Positions 34,830-43,484 of a stretch of DNA of 64,000 nt are shown here, piece after piece (the stretch's first letter is position 1; the number at the start of each line of letters is the position of its first letter). The notes beneath the pieces were generated by a model, which was not told where the DNA came from, did no database searches, and worked only from the letters and a program-made list of their open reading frames with translations. The translations under genes and the position numbers were made by a program. The DNA is from JADLHS01 sp964594985 (GTDB lineage Bacteria > Verrucomicrobiota > Verrucomicrobiia > Limisphaerales > JADLHS01). The stretch is from assembly GCA_964594985.1 (NCBI GenBank), contig CAZQNQ010000004.1, forward strand, positions 186,001-250,000, written 5' to 3'.

Positions 34830-35533
34830 GCTGACGCCCTCGCATTCTTTGTTTCGACATGCTGAATTCTACCGTCTCGCAGGTGAATAATCCGGTCGGC
34901 TCGTGCGGCCACGTCCAAATCGTGTGTGACCATGACGAGCGTTAGCCCGTCTTTCTTGACCAGATTGCAAAGCAAATCAAGAACGGCCGCGCCGGTTTTG
35001 GAATCCAAATTTCCCGTCGGCTCGTCCGCAAGCAGCAGTGAGGGACGATTTGCGAGTGCTCGCGCGATGGCCACGCGCTGTTTTTCGCCGCCGGAAAGTT
35101 CGTTGGGTTTGTGCCAAGTTCTTTGCGAAAGTCCGACTAATTCGAGGAGTTCCACCGCACGGGTGCGACGTTCGCTCCATGAAACTTCAGCCAATGTCAT
35201 TGGTGACTCCACATTTTCCACCGCGCTGAACGTCGGCAGCAGATTGAAACTTTGGAAGATGAATCCGACGCGCTCTCGGCGATAGCGCTCCAGTTCAGGT
35301 TCGGATGCTGAACCGAGCGACAAACCGCCCACGCGGATTTCGCCGCCGCTCGGACGATCCAGACCGCCGAAAAGATTCAACAGCGTGGATTTGCCCGAAC
35401 CAGATGGCCCGACCAACGCCGTGAATTCACCGCGAGGAATCGTGAGGTTAATTTCCGAAAGTGCCGCAACAGAATCTTTGCCGATAGTGTAATGTCGCGT
35501 CAGCCTGTCGGCATGGATCAGAGCATCGTTCAT
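34826..35533 (-). CDS. MacB/LolD-like ABC transporter ATPase (second system)
   Basis: 235 residues. Walker A GPSGSGKST at 42-50, Q-loop VGFIFQSFNLLPTF, signature LSGGEKQRVAIARAL, Walker B LLADEPTGNLDS and switch His in MVTHDLD. It belongs to the same exporter-type branch as the ATPase at 18.2-19.0 kb but is a clearly different paralogue. It starts 12 bases after the hypothetical gene and overlaps the permease. Confidence 0.93.
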   Translation of the reverse strand: MNDALIHADRLTRHYTIGKDSVAALSEINLTIPRGEFTALVGPSGSGKSTLLNLFGGLDRPSGGEIRVGGLSLGSASEPELERYRRERVGFIFQSFNLLPTFSAVENVESPMTLAEVSWSERRTRAVELLELVGLSQRTWHKPNELSGGEKQRVAIARALANRPSLLLADEPTGNLDSKTGAAVLDLLCNLVKKDGLTLVMVTHDLDVAARADRIIHLRDGRIQHVETKNARASA

Positions 35534-35545
35534 GTGCAGATTACG

Positions 35546-35971
35546 CTACGGCGCATGCTTAGCCGCTGGCACTTCAAGGTAAACTCCATACTTATATATC
35601 AGGTAAAGTCTCAACTTCTCGACAGCTTTTGATATCTGCACTACATCGGTGTTATTGTGGCCACAGAACGTCCGAAATTCAAAATATCCGCCCACGCCGA
35701 AGTATCGGACTTCAAGCACGCCGTCAGTGCTGTGGAAATCAGCGAACTTAGAAAAGGCGATGCCTGGCCCGTCGCTATTCGTCAAGCTGGCCGCAAAAAG
35801 ATCTGACGAAGCATACAACGCCATGACGCGAACAAACTGGTGGAATGGCTCAAGGCTTGGCACGGCTGTCGCCAAATTTGCCCATGTCTCAACAACCTCC
35901 GCCCAAGGTTGTGTCTTGACGACCGTGCTGTGCCGAGCTTTTGTGCCACATTTGGGCGTGCTCTCGGTCAT
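35546..35971 (-). CDS. Hypothetical protein inside the ABC/secreted-protein gene set
   Basis: 141 residues starting MTESTPKCGTKARH, three bases after the stop of the Gly-rich secreted protein. No signal peptide or membrane segment is obvious. LEPFHQFVRVMALYASSDLF and VEKLRLYLIYKYGVYLEVP are the best defined stretches; no family recognised. A 109-codon frame on the opposite strand covers the same DNA, but the minus-strand frame fits the tight operon spacing and is preferred. Confidence 0.55.
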   Translation of the reverse strand: MTESTPKCGTKARHSTVVKTQPWAEVVETWANLATAVPSLEPFHQFVRVMALYASSDLFAASLTNSDGPGIAFSKFADFHSTDGVLEVRYFGVGGYFEFRTFCGHNNTDVVQISKAVEKLRLYLIYKYGVYLEVPAAKHAP

Positions 35972-35974
35972 GAC

Positions 35975-36664
35975 CTAATCAAGCAGACCCTTTAGCATGG
36001 CAATGGCTTCTTGGCGTGGAGTGAGCAACACACGCAATTCGTCTTGAGCCTTAGCGAGTGCCGTTTGTTTGTCTTTACGAGCGTCGCGAAATTTAGCGAG
36101 CAGAGTTCGAGTCTGTGCGGTGGATGCACCGGAATCCAACGCATCCCGCAATGCCTGCCCCTCTGTGCTCGTTCCGCCGGGCATACCGCCGCGCCCACCG
36201 CCGAACCCGCCGGGCATACCACCCATCATGCCCATCATTCCGCCGCCTTCATAGGGAGTCAAAGCCGTCCGGGCTTTTCTGACTGCGGCAATTTTTGCTT
36301 CGATAACCAACCACTCCGAGTTGTTGGTGATGCCCATCTGTTCGCGCAACGGATCTTTGACATCTTGCCCCAAGGCTTTCATCGCCTTCTGCGGATCAGT
36401 GCTGAGTTGCTTGAACATTTCCTGCCTTTGCTCAGGACTCATATTGAACATTTTCTCCCGCATCGCCTCGCGCTGCTCTGGACTGATGCTTTCCACCATG
36501 TTGCGCATGTTCTCCATCTGCTCCGGAGTCATGCTCTGGAGAAGTTGCCTCATCTCTTCTGGAGGCTGGGGAAAGCCTTCTTGGGCCTGAGCTTTTCCGC
36601 CAAACGAGAGAACCAACGTGATAACGATGGCAACGATTGATAGTGCTTTCATTTTAGTTTTCAT
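35975..36664 (-). CDS. Secreted Glu/Met-rich protein with Gly-rich insert
   Basis: 229 residues. Signal peptide 1-27 (VLSFGGKAQAQEG). The next 90 residues repeat a Spy/CpxP-like unit, SMTPEQMENMRNMVESISPE, SPEQREAMREKMFNMSPEQR. A Gly/Met-rich insert follows (GGGMMGMMGGMPGG), then a helical end, LAKFRDARKDKQTALAKAQD and LLTPRQEAIAMLKGLLD. This end, and the block EWLVIEAKIAAVRKAR before the insert, are shared with the secreted protein at 38.8-39.8 kb. A promoter-like motif lies about 30 bases before the start. Probably a periplasmic stress or metal-binding protein, by analogy with Spy only. Confidence 0.72.
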   Translation of the reverse strand: MKTKMKALSIVAIVITLVLSFGGKAQAQEGFPQPPEEMRQLLQSMTPEQMENMRNMVESISPEQREAMREKMFNMSPEQRQEMFKQLSTDPQKAMKALGQDVKDPLREQMGITNNSEWLVIEAKIAAVRKARTALTPYEGGGMMGMMGGMPGGFGGGRGGMPGGTSTEGQALRDALDSGASTAQTRTLLAKFRDARKDKQTALAKAQDELRVLLTPRQEAIAMLKGLLD

Positions 36665-36695
36665 TTTTTGAACTTAAGTGTGGTGGTCAGAGGCA

Positions 36696-36723
36696 ATGAC
36701 CGCATGTGCTCTGGTTTGTTACG
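36696..36723 (-). promoter_or_regulatory. Promoter-like motif shared with the PPC-repeat gene, copy 1
   Basis: Minus-strand CGTAAC, 15 bases, CGGTCAT, ending 31 bases before the ATG at 36664. The 28-base stretch differs from 47887-47914 at only two positions, and similarity continues upstream (AAGATTGTGCA). AAC in the -35 region and GTC in the -10 region at this spacing are typical of ECF sigma promoters. An ECF sigma gene lies 12 kb upstream on the same strand. Function is inferred. Confidence 0.45.
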
Positions 36724-36867
36724 GGATTTTGCACAATCTTTTTCACCTTTGAACATTTCCGCGATTTGCGTCTCCTGTTCAATTGTTAGCGAAACCACGC
36801 AAAAAACTGCGTCAATACTGTCTTTGGCACTGGTTAGCGTAACCTCATTAACGTTTAGAGGTCTGAT

Positions 36868-38799
36868 TTATTCGAGAGCGGTTTCACGCAGAGCCCACTC
36901 CAGCAGACGACCTTCACGGGTCACCCCGGCTTTTGCGAGGGCTACCCGCAACTTATCCTGCGCGGGGAAAGCTCCTGTCCCCATGTATCCGAGAGCGACG
37001 GTGGCTTTTTCACGGGTTGCCAGATCGTCGGAGACGAGTGAGTCGGATAATTGACCGAGAGCCTCCTGCGGAGCGCAATTAAGAAGCTTGTATCCCCATG
37101 TTGGGATATTGCCCGCAGTGCCGTCGCGCATTTTTTGCAGCATCAGCAGTGCGACCGGTCGCAGACGTTCGCCGAGTTCGCGAAAGTAGGCGACATACAT
37201 GAGGCTGTTCAGGTCGCCGCCCATGCCGCCAGGAAAACCAACTCCAGGTCCGCCGGGAAATCCGCCAGGGAATCCGCCCGGAGGCCCAAAGCCCCTGCGG
37301 CCACCCGGACCACGTCCGCCGGCTGACTGCCACGGGAGACTATCGGCCTTGATGGCCCAAAGGGTTGCGCCCGGCAAAACAGGATTCATGAGTTTTGAGT
37401 TCTGGGAAGCTTCGATGGCGTTGGTAGCAACCGGCCCGAGAAGCGATAGATAAATTTGCATGTTGTAGCTTTCGATCTCCGCCGCTTCCGGCATGGTCTT
37501 GATGATGAAATCAACTGCGGGGCGGGCCTCCGGGCCTCCGATTTGAGCCATCGCGCGAACTGCTGCCCAGCGCACCGCCATCGGTTGGCTTTCCGCCAGC
37601 ATGTCAAGCAATGGTGCGGGCACCGGTTGAGCGGCCAGACCGATTCGCCCGAGAGCATCTGCTGCTTCGATTTGTTGCTTTCGATCATTTAACAACGGCA
37701 CGAGCGCTGGTTTTGCGGCGGCGGCAATCGGGCCCAGCGTGGCCACTGCTTGAACGGCTGCGGATTGTGCCGAAAAATTTCGGTCCTTAAGAATAACAGC
37801 AAGATCATTGACAAGGGGCGATGCAGCCGACCCCGCCCGGCCCACTGCGACAGCAGCCGCGCGGCGCACATTCGGGTCGGTGTTCGTCAGGCTTTCCTGA
37901 AGGATTTGAATAGCCTGATCGTTTTTTCCCGCGATGCGCAACAGCGCAGATGCAGCTGATATGCGGACGCGTGCGTTAGAATCTGAGAGCAGTTTGGTGA
38001 GCGCAGGTTCGGCTGAGCGCGCTTTGTAACCAAGACGTTGTAAATCGACGGTCGCTTCGGCACGGGCGGTAGCGTCGGGCGAAGCAAGCTGCGGGATAAG
38101 CGCGGGAAGTTCCTCTTCACCGACCCAACCTTGGCCGATGATGTAAGCCGGATTGCCGGACATTGCCATGACCATGCCGGGCATGCGGAGATTGGCGCGA
38201 AAGCGCTGCACGCGGATAATGGCGGGTAGATGTGTGCGATTGAGGGCTAAATCGAAACTTGCGGCGTCCTCAATTCCATGTTGCACCATCGTTAAAATCG
38301 CATCGCCTCCTGCAAGCACCGCAGCGATTCCGTCCGCGAGGCGTGAGACGGTTCCGTAGTAGGCCAGACTTAGGTCAGTTCGATCAATGCCGAGCTTCCA
38401 ATCACCGCCCGAAGATTTCACCTGATACCAGCCTTCGCCAAAACACACGAGGGTCGTCGTGCGTGAGGCGAACAATACTCCGCGAGCACCGGGTTCAGCC
38501 CAAGAAACAATCCCGCGCGGGATTACACCATCGGCTGAGGCCACATGATGGAGAATGGCCGGAGTGCTAAGTTCACCTTTGAGGGAACGGATTTCTTTGA
38601 GCTTCAGGGTTTGGCCTGACTCGTCAAATTGGACGATTTCTACGACAGCAATGCGCTGTGAATCACCGATAACCTTGCCAATGGTCGGGGCTAGGTCGAT
38701 GAAAGCGCGAGCAGGCGTGACGGAAGCCAGGACCGCCAGCGGTAGCACCAGCAGCCAGAGTTGTCGTGGAGAAAAAAAACGGAGATTTGATGTTATCAT
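36868..38799 (-). CDS. Secreted HEAT-repeat protein
   Basis: 643 residues. Signal peptide 1-33 (LVLPLAVLASVTPARA). Residues 34-200 are a domain without recognised family (DLAPTIGKVIGDSQRIAVVE, RGIVSWAEPGARGVLF). From about 230 to 420 come HEAT-type helical repeats (ARAEATVDLQRLGYKARSAE, ARVRISAASALLRIAGKNDQ, NVRRAAAVAVGRAGSAA, MAVRWAAVRAMAQIGG). A Gly/Pro-rich stretch follows (GRRGFGPPGGFPGGFPGG), then more helices to EWALRETALE. HEAT arrays usually bind proteins. The Gly/Pro-rich insert resembles those of the two neighbouring secreted proteins, suggesting the three work together. Confidence 0.83.
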   Translation of the reverse strand: MITSNLRFFSPRQLWLLVLPLAVLASVTPARAFIDLAPTIGKVIGDSQRIAVVEIVQFDESGQTLKLKEIRSLKGELSTPAILHHVASADGVIPRGIVSWAEPGARGVLFASRTTTLVCFGEGWYQVKSSGGDWKLGIDRTDLSLAYYGTVSRLADGIAAVLAGGDAILTMVQHGIEDAASFDLALNRTHLPAIIRVQRFRANLRMPGMVMAMSGNPAYIIGQGWVGEEELPALIPQLASPDATARAEATVDLQRLGYKARSAEPALTKLLSDSNARVRISAASALLRIAGKNDQAIQILQESLTNTDPNVRRAAAVAVGRAGSAASPLVNDLAVILKDRNFSAQSAAVQAVATLGPIAAAAKPALVPLLNDRKQQIEAADALGRIGLAAQPVPAPLLDMLAESQPMAVRWAAVRAMAQIGGPEARPAVDFIIKTMPEAAEIESYNMQIYLSLLGPVATNAIEASQNSKLMNPVLPGATLWAIKADSLPWQSAGGRGPGGRRGFGPPGGFPGGFPGGPGVGFPGGMGGDLNSLMYVAYFRELGERLRPVALLMLQKMRDGTAGNIPTWGYKLLNCAPQEALGQLSDSLVSDDLATREKATVALGYMGTGAFPAQDKLRVALAKAGVTREGRLLEWALRETALE

Positions 38800-38840
38800 G
38801 AGATTGTGTGTTTTGGATTAAGTAGTGGGGGTGCGATGAT

Positions 38841-39767
38841 TCAGTCGATATAACCCAAGCTCATCAGCACCGCTTCCTGATCGGGCGTGAGCATGAGTAG
38901 CAGGCTCTTTTGTGCGGCGGCCAGATCGGCGATTGCCTTCTGACGGGCTTCGCGCACGGCAGTCACCTTCGCTTTCACTTGCTCTGGCGGGATTGCGCTA
39001 TCGGCGAGCGCATTCTTCAACTCAGTGAGTGCCGATTGAACGGGATTGTTTACGCCGCCGAAACCGGGAAACCGCCCGCCCGGCCCGCCACGGCCTCCGC
39101 CCGGAAAGCCCGGAAAATTTGCGGGGTCAAAGCCGGACGGTAAAGCGGGCAAATTCGCTGGATCGAAACCCGGCGGCAACGCCGGGAGATTTGCCGGATC
39201 GAAGCCCGCCGGCAATCCGGGGAAGTTCGTCGGATTGAAGCCACTGGTATTGGCAGAGTTTTCCTTGGGAGGAATCGCCGGGGAATTTGATCCCGGCGAA
39301 CTCGCCGTAGAGAGTGTTGCTGCTCCAGTTGCAACCGTTCCGCCGTTACCCACATTGGTCGAACCGGCACGCCCCCCAAAGCCGCCGCGAGACCGCATGT
39401 TTCTAAAGTCCATCGAATCGCCGACAGGACCGTTCAAGCTGTCGCCGCCGAAGTTCGGAAAGCCCCCGCGACTAATGTTTGTCGAACCCGCAGCATACGT
39501 TTGTGCAACTTGGCGAGCGGTCACGACCGCCTGCAACTTTGGACCGATAACTTTCCACTCTTCTTCAGTTGCTTGAATCAGGGGCTTCACGGTCTCAATT
39601 CCTGTGGCCGCCCGTGCATTCCCTGGCGTCTTTACATCGGCAGTGGCGCGCGAGTTGCCATCTGATTTAGCGGGCTCTTGGCCTTTTTGGTCGGGAGATT
39701 GGGCCAGCACCGTTGCCGCCAGAAATAAGGCGGCGATTCCGGCAAACGATCTATTGGTAGTTTTCAT
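38841..39767 (-). CDS. Secreted Gly/Pro-rich protein with tandem GFDPANLPALP repeats
   Basis: 308 residues. Signal peptide 1-22 (AALFLAATVLAQ). A block at about 68-90 (EEEWKVIGPKLQAVVTARQV) and the last 70 residues (ELKNALADSAIPPEQVKAK, VREARQKAIADLAAAQKSL, LLMLTPDQEAVLMSLGYID) match the secreted protein at 36.0-36.7 kb. Between them is a low-complexity region with four or five copies of GFDPANLPALP and Gly/Phe-rich stretches (GGRGGPGGRFPGFGG). Function unknown. It lies 42 bases before the HEAT-repeat gene. Confidence 0.8.
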   Translation of the reverse strand: MKTTNRSFAGIAALFLAATVLAQSPDQKGQEPAKSDGNSRATADVKTPGNARAATGIETVKPLIQATEEEWKVIGPKLQAVVTARQVAQTYAAGSTNISRGGFPNFGGDSLNGPVGDSMDFRNMRSRGGFGGRAGSTNVGNGGTVATGAATLSTASSPGSNSPAIPPKENSANTSGFNPTNFPGLPAGFDPANLPALPPGFDPANLPALPSGFDPANFPGFPGGGRGGPGGRFPGFGGVNNPVQSALTELKNALADSAIPPEQVKAKVTAVREARQKAIADLAAAQKSLLLMLTPDQEAVLMSLGYID

Positions 39768-39824
39768 GTTGGGGGTTTGGTATGCGATGTTGTGGGTTGA
39801 ATTTTAGGTTTTGCGGGTTTCAGT

Positions 39825-42800
39825 TCAGGCCACTCTCAATAATGCCCGCCCGACGAATAAAAGCGGTAAATAGGCAAGAACGTAGAGCCACAGCCAGCCC
39901 GTATCCCAGTCAGCCAGCCGCGCGGCAAAAGGCACGCTCGTGTGGGCATTAAGACCCGCAAATGGTTGCCAAAAAACTGGCCGTTGTGGCGCGCCTGGAT
40001 AGACGACGCGCAATTCTTTGAGCGGAGAGCCTGACGCGCCCGCCGCGCTCGCGTTGCGGGGCGGAAATTCCCTGCCGAGCACTACCGTAACCGTGAGCGG
40101 CGGGAATCCTTCGGCAGTAAGTCGTATCGGATAACGCCCCGCCGCATCCTTCGGCGGGCGAATCGTCCATGCGATGCTCTGTGGCGGCAGCCCGGCGGCG
40201 AGATAATTGGCGAGATCGTCCGCAGCGAGAGTGCGCGCCACGTCAGGCGCGACGTGGAGTTCCCATGGCGCGTTTGGATCAGCTTGCGGCTGCCGGTAAA
40301 GCGTCAATAACCGCTCAAGTGTCGCGCGCAACGGCGGGAGGGTGCGAAGGGCGGGCGTGGCATCATCGCACGCGAAGGATGCGGCCGTTTCCAAGCGCAC
40401 GGGTTTCGTCCATTCGCCGTCCACGCTGGCCACGATCTGCACCGGCGAACCAGCCACTGCGGCGGGCACGGCGGGATCAATGCGCTGGTTAAACCAGACA
40501 AATGGCAACATCAGAGGACCGAGGAGCAGCGCGATGGGAACAAGACCCGCCAGAAGCAGCCGTCGATTTACCCCCGCTACCTGCGCCAGCATTGCAGCGC
40601 GACGTCGCGAGTTTGCGGGAAGAGTGCGAGCTTGTCGGGTGAGGATGGCGGCCCGCCGTTTGGCTTCCAACAACGCGCGATTGTTGGTGACAAGTTTCTG
40701 CATTATCAGCGTAAGCGCGCATACGCTCCCCGCCAAGATTGCGACGACTGCGGGTTTGCCGAGCGCATTGACCAACGGCCACAGGAAGAAATCCATCAAC
40801 GCTAGAGAAGGCTCTTGTAAGTAAGAGACAGGCAGGAAAAAAAAGCCGAGCAGAAACATCGTCCAAAAAGCGAGCGCTGCGTTGCTCCATGTGGCGGCCC
40901 GCCGATCTTTGCGACCCGGCGGGGGTGGAATCAACGCGCGCGGAAGAAGCGGGTTGTTTGGGTCGGCCTGCTCAACGGCAGCCGTCTGGGCCGAGGCAGA
41001 GTCCGCGCCGCCGACCCAGCCATTGTTGCCGTTAACTTCGATGTTTTCGCCTGTGCGGAACAATCGGGTCGCATCCCCCAACACCACTGCGGGCAATCCC
41101 ATTTCACGCGCCACCACCGCGCCGTGCGAAAGCGCGCCGCCGCATTCAAGCACGAGTCCCGCCGCGTTCACGAAAAGTGGAGTCCATGAGGGATCGGTGC
41201 TTGGGCAAACGAGAATATAACCCGTGCCAAAATCGCCAGCTTCCGTCGCGGAGTGTAGAACACGCGCCTGACCGGAGGCCCGCCCACCCGAGATCGCCAG
41301 CGCTTTGTAGCCGCCAGCCGCAGTCGGCATTTCAGTAGCTTCACCCAGCCTCTCAATCGCTGCTGCGTCAATCACACGCGGCAGGGTGAGACGCAACTCG
41401 GCGCGATAAGCGAGTTGCCGTTCCTCAATCAAATGATGGGGCGCGAAACCCACCCGCAACGCATCGAACATCTCATCGCGTGTGAGATGAAAAATCCCGT
41501 CGCCTACGTCCAGCCGTCGTCCCGCCTCAACAGCCACATCTCGCAACGATTCGTAGCCTAGCATCATCAAATCCTTTCCCTCTTCCCGGAAAGGGATAAA
41601 ACAACGCAGTCGCTCCAAGCGCCGGTCGAACTCTCGGGCCGCAACGGCAGGCAACTTCGCCCGCAATTCAGCCATGTGGGTAACAGCGTCGGTGTTGCTT
41701 CGCTTAAACCGCTCAAGTGGCGGTTCACCAGTCTTGAGCCGGTCCGCCATCTCCCGCAGTTTGGCGGGCTGTTCTCGCCAGCGCGGCGTTGCTAGATCGA
41801 ACTCTCCTGCACCACGATGTCCGTGCTCCGCCAGCCATGCCTCCAGGGTGCGCTTCCCGTGCGCGACTTCAAAAAGTTCAGCGTCAGCGATGACCGTGTG
41901 GTCAGGTTCGCCACCGACGGCGATGCTTCGGAGGAGCGCGCTGGGTTCATCGTCCCAAAAATTCTCGCTGAGAAATGCTTCGAGTTCCGCCCAGGCATTC
42001 GCACAGATGAGGCTGGGAAGAAATGTTTCTGGGCCAAACTCATCGAAAACTTTGGTTTCGCATTCCTGCCAAAGCGCCATCAGCGCCTCGTTGGAAAGCG
42101 CTGCGAGATTCTGACGACGTGCGCCTGCGACCCAGGCTTTGATCGCGGGGGCGGTCCGCTCGCGGAAATCCAAGTTGGTCTTGGCCGCAAGATTTTGCAT
42201 CTGCGCGCTGGCCTTCGTAAGAACGCCCGCCGCTTTTATCCGCTGCAAAAGCGAGCCGCTGGGGGTCGAGGGCGGTTTCTGCGATGCGCCGGGATCGCGG
42301 TGCAATTCCTCCACATCGTAACGGAAAGGGAAATTCTCGCAGAGCATTTCCGTCGAACGCGAGACATCCATATATACGCGCCCAGCGATCAATTCGAGAA
42401 ACCCATCGTGTTCGACGGCGGCAGAGGGTTGAAACCCCGCCTTCCGATACATCGCGCCAAAGCCGCCCGAGCCGGACATGAAGCGACGGATCACGCTCCA
42501 TGTGAGCGCGGTCGGATGCGGAAGCGTCTCCGCGATATTGTGAAGCGCCCACGGTCCGCGTTGAGCAGCGAGCTCCTCGCGCAAATGCCGCCGGGTGGAC
42601 TGCATGATTTCATGCGCCGCCTCGGCCTCGCGTTGCGTCGTGATCGGGCGGGACTGTAGCAAATAAAATTTTCCCTCATGGATTGCCCACTCAATATCTT
42701 GGGGCGCGGCAAAATACTCCTCGGCCCGCCGACCAAGTTGCCACAAAGAATGCACCTCACGACTGCCCAGGCAGGGCTGTTTCCGGCGCGATTCCTCGAC

Positions 42801-43484
42801 CGGCATCCTGACGGCGCTGCCGGGAGACAAATAGACCGCTTTGTCGGCGATGGCGGCCGCGAGCACGCGACCGTTTTTCGCATCGAGGCGCAGCACGTCG
42901 GGTTGCACATGGCCGCCAACCACGGTTTCACCAAGTCCCCAGTTGGCTTCGATGAGCATCTCTCCCACTCTGCCCTTTGGATCGGCAGTGAAAAGCACTC
43001 CGGCTACCTCGGCTGGCACTAACCGTTGGATCACGATGGCCATCGCCACCTGCGTCGCATCGATGCCGTGCTCCGCCAGATAAGCAGCGAGGCGAGGCGT
43101 GCGCAGACTCGCCCAGCATCTCTGCACGGCTACTAGGAGCGCAGCCTCATTATGCACGTCGAGATAAGTCTCACACTGCCCGGCCATGGATGCCGCAACC
43201 GCGTCTTCCGCAGTCGCTGAGGAACGAACTGCCACCGCCCCGCCGCCCATCGTCTGGTAGCGTTCGCGAATTTCTGAGGCGACCTCCGGCGGGATTTCCG
43301 CATCCCCTCCGGCCTCACTCATCCCGGCGTGCGCCAAGCGATAAGCGTGCGTGTCCACTACAAAGCCATCCGGCACGGGAAGCTTGGCCCGCAGCAGTCG
43401 CCCAAGATTCGCACCCTTGCCGCCGACAAGAGCGGGGTCATCGCTCTCAACCAAACTCACGGTGTATTGTCGCGTGGCGGTCAT
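39825..43484 (-). CDS. PEP-synthase-like protein fused to a membrane region
   Basis: 1,219 residues. Residues 1-280 are a PEP/pyruvate-binding ATP-grasp domain (LVGGKGANLGRLLRAKLPVP, AVRSSATAEDAVAASMAGQ, IEANWGLGETVVGGHVQPD, IEWAIHEGKFYLLQSRPI). A long middle part resembles rifampin-phosphotransferase linkers. Near residue 795 is the mobile phosphohistidine domain with CGGALSHGAVVAREMGLPAV. Then comes a membrane part: about residues 870-1,000 with three or four helices and a basic stretch (LLEAKRRAAILTRQARTLP) reminiscent of DUF106/EMC3-like YidC-superfamily proteins, an extracytoplasmic domain, and a last helix at the C-terminus (LYVLAYLPLLFVGRALL). PEP synthases are normally soluble and about 800 residues. 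The start overlaps the stop of the propeller gene. Substrate unknown. Confidence 0.83.
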   Translation of the reverse strand: MTATRQYTVSLVESDDPALVGGKGANLGRLLRAKLPVPDGFVVDTHAYRLAHAGMSEAGGDAEIPPEVASEIRERYQTMGGGAVAVRSSATAEDAVAASMAGQCETYLDVHNEAALLVAVQRCWASLRTPRLAAYLAEHGIDATQVAMAIVIQRLVPAEVAGVLFTADPKGRVGEMLIEANWGLGETVVGGHVQPDVLRLDAKNGRVLAAAIADKAVYLSPGSAVRMPVEESRRKQPCLGSREVHSLWQLGRRAEEYFAAPQDIEWAIHEGKFYLLQSRPITTQREAEAAHEIMQSTRRHLREELAAQRGPWALHNIAETLPHPTALTWSVIRRFMSGSGGFGAMYRKAGFQPSAAVEHDGFLELIAGRVYMDVSRSTEMLCENFPFRYDVEELHRDPGASQKPPSTPSGSLLQRIKAAGVLTKASAQMQNLAAKTNLDFRERTAPAIKAWVAGARRQNLAALSNEALMALWQECETKVFDEFGPETFLPSLICANAWAELEAFLSENFWDDEPSALLRSIAVGGEPDHTVIADAELFEVAHGKRTLEAWLAEHGHRGAGEFDLATPRWREQPAKLREMADRLKTGEPPLERFKRSNTDAVTHMAELRAKLPAVAAREFDRRLERLRCFIPFREEGKDLMMLGYESLRDVAVEAGRRLDVGDGIFHLTRDEMFDALRVGFAPHHLIEERQLAYRAELRLTLPRVIDAAAIERLGEATEMPTAAGGYKALAISGGRASGQARVLHSATEAGDFGTGYILVCPSTDPSWTPLFVNAAGLVLECGGALSHGAVVAREMGLPAVVLGDATRLFRTGENIEVNGNNGWVGGADSASAQTAAVEQADPNNPLLPRALIPPPPGRKDRRAATWSNAALAFWTMFLLGFFFLPVSYLQEPSLALMDFFLWPLVNALGKPAVVAILAGSVCALTLIMQKLVTNNRALLEAKRRAAILTRQARTLPANSRRRAAMLAQVAGVNRRLLLAGLVPIALLLGPLMLPFVWFNQRIDPAVPAAVAGSPVQIVASVDGEWTKPVRLETAASFACDDATPALRTLPPLRATLERLLTLYRQPQADPNAPWELHVAPDVARTLAADDLANYLAAGLPPQSIAWTIRPPKDAAGRYPIRLTAEGFPPLTVTVVLGREFPPRNASAAGASGSPLKELRVVYPGAPQRPVFWQPFAGLNAHTSVPFAARLADWDTGWLWLYVLAYLPLLFVGRALLRVA

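Noticed and set aside
35649..35978. 109-codon plus-strand frame opposite the hypothetical gene at 35546-35971
   Set aside because: The minus-strand frame fits the operon spacing and the plus-strand one has no supporting context.
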